Of a stretch of DNA of 44,430 nucleotides, positions 30,783-38,457 are shown piece after piece (the first letter of the stretch is position 1; every line of letters starts with the position of its first letter). The stretch comes from Fusobacterium sp. DD2 (GTDB lineage: Bacteria; Fusobacteriota; Fusobacteriia; Fusobacteriales; Fusobacteriaceae), in assembly GCF_018205345.1 (NCBI RefSeq), contig NZ_JADRHM010000012.1, positions 1-44,430 on the forward strand, read 5' to 3'. The notes under the pieces are model-generated. The model did not search any database and was not told where the DNA came from. It saw only the letters and a list, made by a program, of their open reading frames with translations. Both the position numbers and the translations under genes were made by a program.

Positions 30783-32753
30783 CTAATCCTTCATATAATA
30801 GTTACCGGTAAATCCGGCAGCGTTTAATACTAATCCTGGAGCCCATTCAACAGGCTGACTCATGAGGTTAACAACATCATCCAGTTTTACAGTGTCAGGC
30901 ACATCTAAAATAACTTCATCATGTACATGGAATACAATATCCCACTTTTTATCTTTTAACCTTTTTAAAGTAACAGCCAGACAGTCCCGAGCTATAGCTT
31001 GCACAACGTTCTCCACAAGCTTTCCACCATACATATCAATCTGTTCCCACTTTTTCGTATTTTGATTTACTCCATAATAACAAAACTGTTGTCCGAATTT
31101 TCCTTCGTGTAGGGAAGGCTTTGGATAATATAATTTCCGTCCTGATGGAAGCTCAACAGTTAAAAATATTTGACCAGTAGGAAGATTAACTTCTTTTTTT
31201 AAAACTAGGCACTTAAGATTTACAGTTGTACCATTCTCAACTACATCCAGCGCAGCATTTTCAAGGTCATACCACAGTTGCACTATATTAGGTGAACTCT
31301 TTCTCCAGAGATTAACAATGTCTTTAAGTTCTGAATCTGTTAGACCCATTTTATCGGCTCCCATTGCTTTTAATGCTCCAACAGATCCTTGATACCCTAA
31401 TGCCAGTTCTGCTACTTTTCCTTTTGCCCTCAAAGCATAATTCTCATGCCCTTTTACAATTGTATTCAGTGGGACATTAAACATTTGGGCAGCTGATGCT
31501 TCATAGATTTTCCCGTGGGACTTGAAAACTTCCATCCGCCACTTTTCTCCAGCTAGCCAAGCTATTACACGGGCTTCAATTGCGCTGAAGTCAGATACAA
31601 CAAACACATGCCCAGTGGATGGAATGAAAGCTGTACGAATTAGTTGTGACAAGGTGTCAGGAACATTCCCGTATATCATTTCAATTCCTTTATAGTCCGC
31701 TTTTTCTATAAGATGTCTTGCCATGTCCAGGGTCTCGATGTAATTTCTAGGTAGGTTCTGTACCTGTACCAGTCTTCCAGCCCATCTACCAGTCCGGTTA
31801 GCGCCGTAGAACTGCAGCAGCCCACGAATTCTATTATCTTCACAGATTGCATCCGCCATGGCTTGATATTTTTTTACGGATGTTTTGGCAAGCTCTTGTC
31901 TGATCTCCAGTGCTCTCCTTACATCTCCATCTAATTTATCTTGAAGTAGGGCTTTAACAGTTGCTTTCCTTAGGTTGTCCACCTCTTCTCCTTTTCCATT
32001 CAGCCAGTTAATCATTTGCTGTGTAGAATTTGGATTCTCTAGTCCAGTTAACCGTTTTGCCTCTTCCATCAACTCAGATTTACTCATGTCATCAATCATC
32101 AAAGCACCTCTTACAAGGTCTGTGTCTATTTTGACTCCTCTGGCATTCATTTCTGTGTTCATATGCCACTGTTCCCATTCGCTATCAGGAACTGGAAAAG
32201 GTGCAAGTGTCTTAGCTATTTCCATCTCCGTTACAACGTCCTGCACACAGTACTCTTTAAATAGATCCCACTTCTCTGGCTCGTGTTCGGGAAGATTTCT
32301 CGTTCTCTTTCCATTGCTCTTAGTAGGTTTACAAGGTATAGAAAAATATCTAATCAACGCAAGTCCTGTATTTAGCTTCTGTTTATCTTCTGCTAATCCT
32401 AGTGCCTTACCAGTTGCACCCAGTCCTGCACAATATCCGCAATACAGCCCGTGAATCATAGTACACTGCCATTGTTCTAATGGTGTTTCGTATCCTGCCT
32501 GATTCAGACACCACCATTCAAATGCAGCGTTATAAGCATGTTTTACATAGCTTTCATCTTTCAGGAAGTTAAGTACCTCCGTTGGAATCTTTTCTCCTTG
32601 TGCAAGATCTACTATCTGTACTTCGTTATTATCAATACTGTAGGCGAATAATAGGATTTCAAAATCATCAGATAACGCATATTTATATGCTCCTGCGCTT
32701 TTAATGTCAATGCTGCTGTAGGTTTCTATATCTATGTTTAAATGATGTAGCAT
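30783..32753 (-). CDS. polA: Family A DNA polymerase (phage Pol I type)
   Basis: 656 aa. 3'-5' exonuclease start IDIETYSSID (residues 7-16, DIE catalytic residues), motif A VVSDFSAIEARV (386-396), motif B RAKGKVAELALGYQG (442-456) and motif C VHDEV (610-614). The 'YGANRTGRWAGRLVQVQNLPR' part of the active site lies at 316-336. All key residues are present, so it should be active. Typical length for phage family A enzymes without a 5' nuclease domain. Confidence 0.95.
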   Translation of the reverse strand: MLHHLNIDIETYSSIDIKSAGAYKYALSDDFEILLFAYSIDNNEVQIVDLAQGEKIPTEVLNFLKDESYVKHAYNAAFEWWCLNQAGYETPLEQWQCTMIHGLYCGYCAGLGATGKALGLAEDKQKLNTGLALIRYFSIPCKPTKSNGKRTRNLPEHEPEKWDLFKEYCVQDVVTEMEIAKTLAPFPVPDSEWEQWHMNTEMNARGVKIDTDLVRGALMIDDMSKSELMEEAKRLTGLENPNSTQQMINWLNGKGEEVDNLRKATVKALLQDKLDGDVRRALEIRQELAKTSVKKYQAMADAICEDNRIRGLLQFYGANRTGRWAGRLVQVQNLPRNYIETLDMARHLIEKADYKGIEMIYGNVPDTLSQLIRTAFIPSTGHVFVVSDFSAIEARVIAWLAGEKWRMEVFKSHGKIYEASAAQMFNVPLNTIVKGHENYALRAKGKVAELALGYQGSVGALKAMGADKMGLTDSELKDIVNLWRKSSPNIVQLWYDLENAALDVVENGTTVNLKCLVLKKEVNLPTGQIFLTVELPSGRKLYYPKPSLHEGKFGQQFCYYGVNQNTKKWEQIDMYGGKLVENVVQAIARDCLAVTLKRLKDKKWDIVFHVHDEVILDVPDTVKLDDVVNLMSQPVEWAPGLVLNAAGFTGNYYMKD

Positions 32754-32777
32754 TCATATTCCTCCTCTTAATAAAGA

Positions 32778-32801
32778 AAGGGCAGTATTTAAACTGCCCT
32801 T
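32778..32801 (-). terminator. Hairpin between DUF2815 gene and polA
   Basis: 9-bp perfect stem AAGGGCAGT / ACTGCCCTT with 6-base loop, followed on the minus strand by TTTCTTTATT. Would partly terminate or moderate transcription into polA. Confidence 0.6.
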
Positions 32802-32805
32802 AAAG

Positions 32806-33390
32806 TTATGCTTTTATAATCTCTCCTGTGATAGGGTCAATCTCAACAGATGAGAATTCGTTTTCAGCTTTGATTCCTGCGCTTGATAATGGTTCTCCGT
32901 CGGCAAGCTTTTGTATGTTTCCAAGACCGCATCCTATCCCTTTTTTGCCGCCTACGGCATATGGGAAGAAGTTTATTGTTACTCTAGCATACATTCCACT
33001 GTATACTTCTGTTTGGTCGATTATTGGGTTGCATAGATTGTCTACTATGCCAGGTTTTCTATCAGCTTTTGAGCTTGCAGTTATAACCCAATGACCTTTA
33101 CATTCCTCACCATATTCCATCCCATCACTTGGTCTTGTCCCGTCACCGTCATGTAGTGGGTTGGCAACCTTTGGTGGTCTCTTTCCGCCCCATTGCTTTT
33201 GTTCTCCCTGTTTAGTTGCTTCCTCTATTGCGCTTTGAATTTTACCCATGGTAACTGTGTCTGATTTAGGTATTAAAATAGTAGTGCTAAATTTAGCTTC
33301 CTGCCCTTCAGTAGGCGCGTAAGGTTCAAACAAATGTACATAACTTAAACGTACTTTCCCGGTCATAATTCTAGTATCTGCCATATTCAA
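32806..33390 (-). CDS. DUF2815 protein (probable ssDNA-binding)
   Basis: 194 aa. The pattern RIMTGKVRLSYVHLFEPYAP, KFSTTILIPKSD, MYARVTINFFPYAVGGKKGIGCGLGNIQKL is that of DUF2815, which has an OB-like fold and is regularly encoded between a DUF2800 nuclease and a family A polymerase in phages. Likely protects ssDNA in recombination or replication. Confidence 0.88.
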   Translation of the reverse strand: MNMADTRIMTGKVRLSYVHLFEPYAPTEGQEAKFSTTILIPKSDTVTMGKIQSAIEEATKQGEQKQWGGKRPPKVANPLHDGDGTRPSDGMEYGEECKGHWVITASSKADRKPGIVDNLCNPIIDQTEVYSGMYARVTINFFPYAVGGKKGIGCGLGNIQKLADGEPLSSAGIKAENEFSSVEIDPITGEIIKA

Positions 33391-33396
33391 TTCCTC

Positions 33397-34545
33397 CTAT
33401 TTATTTACAGCTGAGAATTCATCAACTGCATTAATCACATTACTAATAGCTTGTCTTTTATCTGACACAGCTACCAAAGTTGGTTTACCTGGATTCTTGA
33501 TAATTAAATCACCAACTAAATCATTGAACGGTTTTTTCCCAATGACCTTCTCCATCTGAGCAAGTGTCAAAGTTGTTCTTTTATAAAGTAGTGCTTCATC
33601 AATTCCATTCGAAGTAAGCACTTTTATAGCATCATCTGTATTTTTAAATTCTCTTACTGATCTTCCATTAACTGCCTTCCATCCTGGAACCTCTTTTCCA
33701 TTCAGGCACTCTTGTAATGCCCAGTCTTGTAGTCCCTTAATCCAGTCTTGAAGTTGTTTCCCTTGTTCAAGTATCGCCCCAACTTCTTCTGGTGTAAGCT
33801 CTGGTGGTTTTCTGAATTCAAATTTAGCTAGCTCCATATTCTTATCGGCTAGTGCCCTACATGTTGCTTTAGCTTTACAGAATTTACAGTGTTCGCCTGG
33901 ATTAAATTCTCCTTCTCCTTTTACCGCTAGTGCTGCTTTTTTCTTAGCCTCTTCTGCAAATTGGAGTAAATATTCTAGGTCGCATTCCCAAGTTTCAATA
34001 TTGCCAATACGAGGTTGCACAATGCTCATCTTTATGTGTTTTATATCGTAAAATAGATTTATAGACAGCCATGCTCCTAATGCATATAGAAGCATTTGCT
34101 TATTCTCCACAGGACTTACCTCAACACCTTTACCATATTTGAAATCAATTACTTGAAGTGTTTGACCTCCTACCAGAAGGCAGTCAGCAGTTCCAAAACC
34201 ATCAGGAACGTAGTCGGCAAATTTAATCTTTTGCTCCACTGCCACAAATGGATTAGTGTAAGCATATACCTGTTCCATTACAAAATCAGTATAAGTTTCT
34301 GCGTGATCCAGCATTTCCTTGTCATAAAGACGGTGTTTTTTAAGTTTTTCAATTTCACTATTGCATTGCTTTTCTGTTATTTTGCCTAATAGAGATAGAA
34401 GTTTATTCTCACATACTGCGTGGGCAACAGTCCCTTCCAGTGCGAAATCACTAGTTTCATTAGGCATGTCCTTTGTCAGTAATACAGAAGGTGGACAGGC
34501 CATCCACCTTTCTGCACTTGAAGGACCTAGGAGCGCGTGAGCCAT
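33397..34545 (-). CDS. DUF2800 nuclease (Cas4/RecB-like)
   Basis: 382 aa. Start ALLGPSSAERWMACPPSVLL with a first Cys, LEGTVAHAVCE (His), GTADCLLV (Asp) and LQVIDFKYGKG (Asp-x-Lys), then a terminal cluster HCKFCKAKATCRAL. This is the PD-(D/E)XK nuclease with an iron-sulphur cluster arrangement (one upstream and three clustered Cys), as in Cas4/AddB-like DUF2800 proteins. Works with DUF2815 in phage DNA processing. Confidence 0.88.
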   Translation of the reverse strand: MAHALLGPSSAERWMACPPSVLLTKDMPNETSDFALEGTVAHAVCENKLLSLLGKITEKQCNSEIEKLKKHRLYDKEMLDHAETYTDFVMEQVYAYTNPFVAVEQKIKFADYVPDGFGTADCLLVGGQTLQVIDFKYGKGVEVSPVENKQMLLYALGAWLSINLFYDIKHIKMSIVQPRIGNIETWECDLEYLLQFAEEAKKKAALAVKGEGEFNPGEHCKFCKAKATCRALADKNMELAKFEFRKPPELTPEEVGAILEQGKQLQDWIKGLQDWALQECLNGKEVPGWKAVNGRSVREFKNTDDAIKVLTSNGIDEALLYKRTTLTLAQMEKVIGKKPFNDLVGDLIIKNPGKPTLVAVSDKRQAISNVINAVDEFSAVNK

Positions 34546-34961
34546 TACGCATCAGCTCCTAACGCTTTAAGTTCTTCCGCTACCTGACCCAACTGTTCTC
34601 CTTCTAGTTTAGTTAGTGCTGCAACATTGTACTTTACAAGAATCTCTTTCACGATTTCTCTTGTCTTATCTCCGCCTAATTTTGCCATAAGTTGTTGAGC
34701 CATCTTCTGTAAGTCCTCTACGCTATAAGCTTTGGATACTGTAGGTATTATAGGTGTTACCGGTTTAGATTCTACTGTTGGAGCCTTTAAATCTGCTTCT
34801 ACTTTCTGTGCTGGTACTATAGTCTTGTGTTCTTCTGTATGTACTTCCAAGTCAGTAGGTTTAGATATTTCCGATACCTTTATCTTTTCAATATCTAATA
34901 AGGTTCTTAATTCAGCTTTTACTTCTCCAGCAGTGATTCCAGTTATTTCGATTTTAATCAT
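34545..34961 (-). CDS. Phage protein, unknown (early operon)
   Basis: 138 aa. N-terminal short domain (IEITGITAGEVKAELRTLLD), a Pro/Lys/Thr-rich linker and a helical C-terminus (VEDLQKMAQQLMAKLGGDK, then NVAALTKLEGEQLGQVAEEL). Small proteins of this form stand before DUF2800 in related gene clusters, but no function is known to me. Confidence 0.7.
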   Translation of the reverse strand: MIKIEITGITAGEVKAELRTLLDIEKIKVSEISKPTDLEVHTEEHKTIVPAQKVEADLKAPTVESKPVTPIIPTVSKAYSVEDLQKMAQQLMAKLGGDKTREIVKEILVKYNVAALTKLEGEQLGQVAEELKALGADA

Positions 34962-35231
34962 TTATAAATCCTCCTTTTTAGTATTTTCTATTTTCAATTG
35001 ATATGTATCTAACAACTCAATAAGTACTAACTTATAATGTTCCCAATCTTTTTCTTCTTTCGCAAATTCAGGGATTGCGGCTAAACTTGTTCCGACTCCT
35101 ATGAATACCATCATGTTTTTACCTGATATTTCTTCGGTACAAATATTTCACATTATTTCAATTAAAGACTTAACAAAATTTACTGCTTCCTTAGAAGTTG
35201 TTACTTCAAATCCTCCAAATGTGAATTCCAT
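34962..35231 (-). pseudogene. Small phage ORF interrupted by one in-frame TGA
   Basis: Frame from ATG at 35231 (with AGGAGGAAAATTAGT upstream) to TAA at 34962-34964. It would encode 89 codons but has TGA at codon 28 (35148-35150). Before it: MEFTFGGFEVTTSKEAVNFV; after it: a Gly/Ile stretch MMVFIGVGTSLAAI and a charged end. The stretch after TGA has an ATG pair but no good ribosome binding site. Not recognised. Either a nonsense mutation, a sequence error, or read-through. Confidence 0.6.
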
Positions 35232-35232
35232 A

Positions 35233-35493
35233 CTAATTTTCCTCCTCTTTAAATATCAATTCATGATCTGATAACACTAAGACATTCAGCATCTTAACTA
35301 CTAATTTAAGCACTTCATCACTGGCAAGTTCCTTTTCAGTGCCCCAGCTAAGACAGTTGCAAGGTGTGCCATTCAAATAAAGTGAATTGTTATATATTTC
35401 ATCGCAGTTCAGAAATATTCCATTGTTATAAGTAAAACTATAAAATTCAGCCAGATCTTCCCGAGTTACTTCGATTACTTTTTTCGCTTTCAT
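35233..35493 (-). CDS. Small phage protein, unknown
   Basis: 86 aa, not recognised. Start MKAKKVIEVTREDLAEF with GGAGG upstream; Asn/Cys-rich centre (NCDEIYNNSLYLNGTPCNCL); helical and acidic end. Lies in the early operon in tight packing. Confidence 0.65.
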   Translation of the reverse strand: MKAKKVIEVTREDLAEFYSFTYNNGIFLNCDEIYNNSLYLNGTPCNCLSWGTEKELASDEVLKLVVKMLNVLVLSDHELIFKEEEN

Positions 35494-35507
35494 TTTTATC
35501 CTCCAAA

Positions 35508-35575
35508 TGGTATAATTAAAGTGTGTTATTTGCTACGAGCCTGATTGCTTCCCCAAGCAGAAGGCTCATTTTTTT
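35508..35575 (+). ncRNA. Candidate small RNA with extended -10 promoter and terminator, opposite to early operon
   Basis: On the plus strand, an extended -10 TGGTATAAT (35508-35516) lies 21 bases upstream of a strong terminator: GAGCCT at 35537 and AGGCTC at 35562 with an inner TGCTT/AAGCA stem and seven T (35569-35575). The predicted RNA is about 50 nt and is antisense to the end of the 98-aa gene. No known family recognised. Confidence 0.5.
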
Positions 35576-35823
35576 ATTACTGATTTTGTGATTTTACAGT
35601 CCTCATCTAAGTACCCTATAAATTCATTCACGAAGGATTCACTGTACCCTAGTTTTTCTGATATGGCATGAAGCATAATATTCCTAAATTCTTTTGCTTG
35701 ATTGTCAGTGGATTCTATGTCGCCACCCGCTCCAAAATTTACATTGAGAGTCCCGTCTTTAACTAGAATGGTAAGTTTTAATTCTGTTTTAAATTCCTTT
35801 TTCATTTCATGTGTCTTATTCAC
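35566..35823 (-). CDS. Small phage protein, unknown
   Basis: 85 aa from the GTG at 35823, after GGAGGAGG; the longer frame lacks such a site. Beta-type middle (LTILVKDGTLNVNFGAGGDIES) and helical end with FVNEFIGYLDEDCK. Not recognised. Confidence 0.65.
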   Translation of the reverse strand: MNKTHEMKKEFKTELKLTILVKDGTLNVNFGAGGDIESTDNQAKEFRNIMLHAISEKLGYSESFVNEFIGYLDEDCKITKSVIKK

Positions 35824-36058
35824 ATATATCCTCCTCCAGTTGCATATTTTGTATTTCACCAATCATGTCCAGTAATGTATCTTCTGTAGTTTTTAGTAGG
35901 TCTCCAGTCATCAGATAGTATGCGTTTGGATCCGCCCCGATGCTAAAGTATCCCTTCCAGGTATTAGTCTTACGGTCTATGCTCCAGTCACTAATAATCC
36001 CAGAGTCTTCAAATGTTAAGATAGCATTTACTGTTCTCATAATTTTTAATCCTTCCAT
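35816..36058 (-). CDS. Small phage protein, unknown
   Basis: 80 aa from the ATG at 36058 with GGAGGATTAAAA upstream; the frame extends farther but overlaps the previous gene. Contains TFEDSGIISDWSIDRKTNTWKG and an acidic tail. Not recognised. Confidence 0.65.
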   Translation of the reverse strand: MEGLKIMRTVNAILTFEDSGIISDWSIDRKTNTWKGYFSIGADPNAYYLMTGDLLKTTEDTLLDMIGEIQNMQLEEDICE

Positions 36059-36060
36059 TT

Positions 36061-36648
36061 TTAATCCTCCTTTGATTTTATATCGCTTATAAGTTGACTC
36101 CATTCGATTGATGTGGATGGGCGTCTGATTAAGTCGAGAGTCGCAGTCTTAAACTCGTGGAGTATCTTATCACCTGCAGCTCCATCACAGCGTTCCATCC
36201 AGCTAAAAAATTCTTTTCTAGATATGGCCAGTTCATTAAATATCAAATATTCATATAAAAAACTAAATATGTGCTCTTTCAATCTGAAGATATTAACGCC
36301 ATTTTCTAATAAATTTAGGTCAATCTCAGAGTAATTAAAATACCAATTCATGCCATCTTTTTGCACATTTTCGTGCCTGAATCCCAGTTTCAGCATTGCC
36401 CCTTTAAACGTCCCGTTAGTTATGTAGAATCCATCTCTAGATCTTTCGAATACGTGTTTTAAGCCATAAGAATGGTGCTGCCTATTCATATTATGCGTTT
36501 TGCCTAACTGACTACACCAATCTAGCAATATCGCCTTTTCCTCACAGTTTAAGTATTCAAAATCTTGAGGGTCATCATGATTAACCCCTTCTGGATATTC
36601 GGGTATAATATCATAGCCTTTTGAGGTATTAGAATTTTTATATCTCAT
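36061..36648 (-). CDS. Phage protein, unknown, His-rich centre
   Basis: 195 aa. Central motif CSQLGKTHNMNRQHHSYGLKH followed by ERSRDGFYITNGTFKGAML; the C-terminal part has a second helical region with FFSWMERCDGAAGDK. I have no family name. Possibly a small DNA-binding protein, but this is a guess. Confidence 0.65.
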   Translation of the reverse strand: MRYKNSNTSKGYDIIPEYPEGVNHDDPQDFEYLNCEEKAILLDWCSQLGKTHNMNRQHHSYGLKHVFERSRDGFYITNGTFKGAMLKLGFRHENVQKDGMNWYFNYSEIDLNLLENGVNIFRLKEHIFSFLYEYLIFNELAISRKEFFSWMERCDGAAGDKILHEFKTATLDLIRRPSTSIEWSQLISDIKSKED

Positions 36649-36667
36649 TTTTTTTATTTCCCCCTTC

Positions 36668-36790
36668 CTATTTCAAGTCTTCAGCAATTTGCCAGGCAAG
36701 TGCCAAGGCTTCATTAAAGTCATCGGCACTGTAAGTAAATATTTCTCCTCTTATGTTTACTTGCCATCTTCCGTCTGATAATTGTTTCAT
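36668..36790 (-). CDS. Short phage protein, 40 aa
   Basis: ATG at 36790 with AGGAGGGACTTG upstream; TAG at 36668-36670. Sequence MKQLSDGRWQVNIRGEIFTY then SADDFNEALALAWQIAEDLK: one small alpha/beta unit with regular codon use. Placed between two operon genes with tight spacing. Function unknown. Confidence 0.6.
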   Translation of the reverse strand: MKQLSDGRWQVNIRGEIFTYSADDFNEALALAWQIAEDLK

Positions 36791-36823
36791 TCAAGTCCCT
36801 CCTTCCTAAGTGATTTCAAGTTC

Positions 36824-37027
36824 TTAGACTTCAACTGCTTTTACAGCATATTTTTTTTCAATTTCATCTTTTAGGTCTTCCCACAATTCAATACTTTCTA
36901 TTCTGAATTGCATGCCAGGGTGCTCATTTTTCAATTTAGTTAGATACTCTTCTGCTTTTTTTCCGTCCTGAAAACCCATTAAACAGTGTGTCACATATCC
37001 ATAATCCGATAGAATTATATAGATCAT
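36824..37027 (-). CDS. Small phage protein, unknown
   Basis: 67 aa. MIYIILSDYGYVTHCLMGFQ followed by a helix and a Glu/Lys-rich end. Ferredoxin-like small fold possible. Directly follows the excisionase-like gene. Not recognised. Confidence 0.65.
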   Translation of the reverse strand: MIYIILSDYGYVTHCLMGFQDGKKAEEYLTKLKNEHPGMQFRIESIELWEDLKDEIEKKYAVKAVEV

Positions 37028-37029
37028 TT

Positions 37030-37245
37030 TTAATCCTCCTTTTTAAGTTTCAAATGGTCTAGAAGTGCTTCCTTTAGCACATAATATGTATTCCGTTTTT
37101 CTCCCAACACACAAAGACTTATATCTGCTAACCAGCGATTTTCTGTGCTGCCCCGATGAGCTCGACACAGCATTTCTTTAAATGTGTCGGCAGGAATGTT
37201 AATTATTTCAGCGGCTTCTTTTATGCTTATTATTGTCGCTTTCAT
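37030..37245 (-). CDS. Small helix-turn-helix protein, excisionase-like
   Basis: 71 aa. IISIKEAAEIINIPADTFKEML is a typical MerR/Xis-type winged helix start, followed by a basic segment (CRAHRGSTENRW). Could be an excisionase or a small regulator; the position just after the antirepressor in the early operon fits both. Not proven. Confidence 0.55.
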   Translation of the reverse strand: MKATIISIKEAAEIINIPADTFKEMLCRAHRGSTENRWLADISLCVLGEKRNTYYVLKEALLDHLKLKKED

Positions 37246-37257
37246 CTAGTCACCTTC

Positions 37258-38013
37258 CTATCTTTCAATCATTGGAACTATTCCTTGGCCTTTTAGAAAT
37301 TCATATAAGAATAATCTTCCTTTTTGTGTCCAATACATGTGAGTTGCTACTCCCTGAGTTCCGTCAGGTCTGTTGTAGTTTTGAGTTTTGGTCTGTGTGT
37401 ATCCATAGCTTGCATACTTTTGATATAAGAACCAAACTCCTGACTGCTTAAACTGCACTCCTAACTCATGTAGCTTTTTATTAAAGGTCATAGCGCTCAT
37501 TCCATAGTCTTTAGCTATCTCAGTTACTGACAGCAAATCTTTACATTGTAATATCAAGTCATAATAAGTTGCCTTTGGTTTCAGCTCCTGGATCTGCTGG
37601 TCTTTTATTTTGTTGTCAAGTTTCAAAGTTTCAATTTCATTTTTATAAGAATCAAGCATTCTATTTGAAATTTGAGTAGCTCTCACTAAAATCATTTCAG
37701 GACTATTCCAAGCCTCTTCACATTTGATAAAATATTCTCTTGCCTGTTTGCCCTTTTCATTTCTTTGAATCATTGATATTTCTTTCGCCATTGCTATTTT
37801 CAAAAAGTGTTCAATGTAAGTAGTTTCGTTACCTTGAGCTGTTAGTCTTTTTTGACTAATAGCTATATAATCTATATTTTCAGAAAAACCATATTCACGC
37901 ATTCTTTCAAACCATTTAGAATATTGTGTCCCAACTTCTAAAAATGCGTGTAATTCTCTACCGCTTACTAGCTGTTCTCCGTTTTTTTCCTCGATTTTAA
38001 TTAATTGATTCAT
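37258..38013 (-). CDS. Phage antirepressor (AntA/AntB plus KilAC)
   Basis: 251 aa. N-terminal AntA/AntB-type domain (LVSGRELHAFLEVGTQYSKWF, IEHFLKIAMAKEISMIQRNEKG) and C-terminal KilAC DNA-binding domain (YYDLILQCKDLLSVTEIAKDYGM, then MTFNKKLHELGVQFKQSG). Such proteins counteract the phage repressor. Placed just downstream of the Cro-like gene in the leftward operon; an operator copy lies between the two. Confidence 0.9.
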   Translation of the reverse strand: MNQLIKIEEKNGEQLVSGRELHAFLEVGTQYSKWFERMREYGFSENIDYIAISQKRLTAQGNETTYIEHFLKIAMAKEISMIQRNEKGKQAREYFIKCEEAWNSPEMILVRATQISNRMLDSYKNEIETLKLDNKIKDQQIQELKPKATYYDLILQCKDLLSVTEIAKDYGMSAMTFNKKLHELGVQFKQSGVWFLYQKYASYGYTQTKTQNYNRPDGTQGVATHMYWTQKGRLFLYEFLKGQGIVPMIER

Positions 38014-38039
38014 TCAATCACTCTCCTTAATTCTTTTTC

Positions 38040-38053
38040 TTGAGTTTCCTCAA
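38040..38053. promoter_or_regulatory. Operator copy O1 (TTGAGTTTCCTCAA)
   Basis: Identical to O2 at 38294; spans the stop of the Cro-like gene and the gap to the antirepressor. Forms part of a TTGA-N6-TCAA set. Could control antirepressor expression. No promoter was found next to it. Confidence 0.65.
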
Positions 38054-38268
38054 GTTAGTTGGCAAAAAAAATATAAGTCAACCTCGTCATTTGATATATT
38101 AAGTATCTCCTTTAACTTACAAGCTTCTTCAACTGTCATATATTCACCTTTTACGTCATTAATTTTCTTATTGAATGTAGAAGGGTTGATACCTAATAAT
38201 CTTGCAGTTGCCTCTTGTGTTAAATTTTGCTCCTTTAATTTAGCCTTCAATTTAAGCACATTAATCAT
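38050..38268 (-). CDS. Cro-like helix-turn-helix regulator
   Basis: 72 aa. LTQEATARLLGINPSTFNKKI is a helix-turn-helix of the Xre type; divergent from the repressor and first gene of the leftward operon, the position of cro. Start ATG follows GAGGTGAGG. Its own end overlaps an operator copy. Confidence 0.8.
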   Translation of the reverse strand: MINVLKLKAKLKEQNLTQEATARLLGINPSTFNKKINDVKGEYMTVEEACKLKEILNISNDEVDLYFFCQLT

Positions 38269-38293
38269 GTCCTCACCTCGTTTTTATTCTTTC

Positions 38294-38307
38294 TTGAGTT
38301 TCCTCAA
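38294..38307. promoter_or_regulatory. Operator copy O2 (TTGAGTTTCCTCAA)
   Basis: 14-bp palindrome just downstream of the predicted leftward start point (about 38309). A protein bound here would block the early operon. Same sequence as O1. Confidence 0.7.
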
Positions 38308-38315
38308 GTAAGTTA

Positions 38316-38344
38316 ATCATAACATTTAAAAAATTCTTTGTCAA
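38316..38344 (-). promoter_or_regulatory. Leftward early promoter
   Basis: Minus-strand -35 TTGACA (38339-38344, full consensus), 17-base spacer, -10 TATGAT (38316-38321). Drives the Cro-like gene and the early operon. Flanked by operators at 38294 and 38353. Confidence 0.85.
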
Positions 38345-38352
38345 CGGCTTTT

Positions 38353-38366
38353 TTGAAAATACTCAA
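38353..38366. promoter_or_regulatory. Operator copy O3 (TTGAAAATACTCAA)
   Basis: Shares the TTGA-N6-TCAA frame of O1 and O2 and has an 8-bp arm (TTTTTTGA/TCAAAAAA, 38349-38370). Lies just upstream of the early promoter's -35. Confidence 0.6.
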
Positions 38367-38389
38367 AAAATATTATAAAATCGCATAAA

Positions 38390-38423
38390 AAAACTTGCAT
38401 ATTTGCAAGTTTTATAATATAAT
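38390..38423 (+). promoter_or_regulatory. Repressor promoter with 10-bp palindrome
   Basis: Plus-strand -35 TTGCAT (38395-38400), 17-base spacer, -10 TATAAT (38418-38423), upstream of the repressor ATG at 38458. A perfect 10-bp inverted repeat AAAACTTGCA/TGCAAGTTTT (38390-38413) covers the -35 and may be a further regulator site with a different consensus from O1-O3. Confidence 0.7.
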
Positions 38424-38457
38424 TATTATGAGGGAATGAGATCATAAAGGAGGAATT

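Noticed and set aside
35522-35571. 17-codon minus ORF starting in ATGA overlap after the 98-codon frame
   Set aside because: Very short, lies wholly within the plus-strand terminator hairpin, which explains the sequence better.
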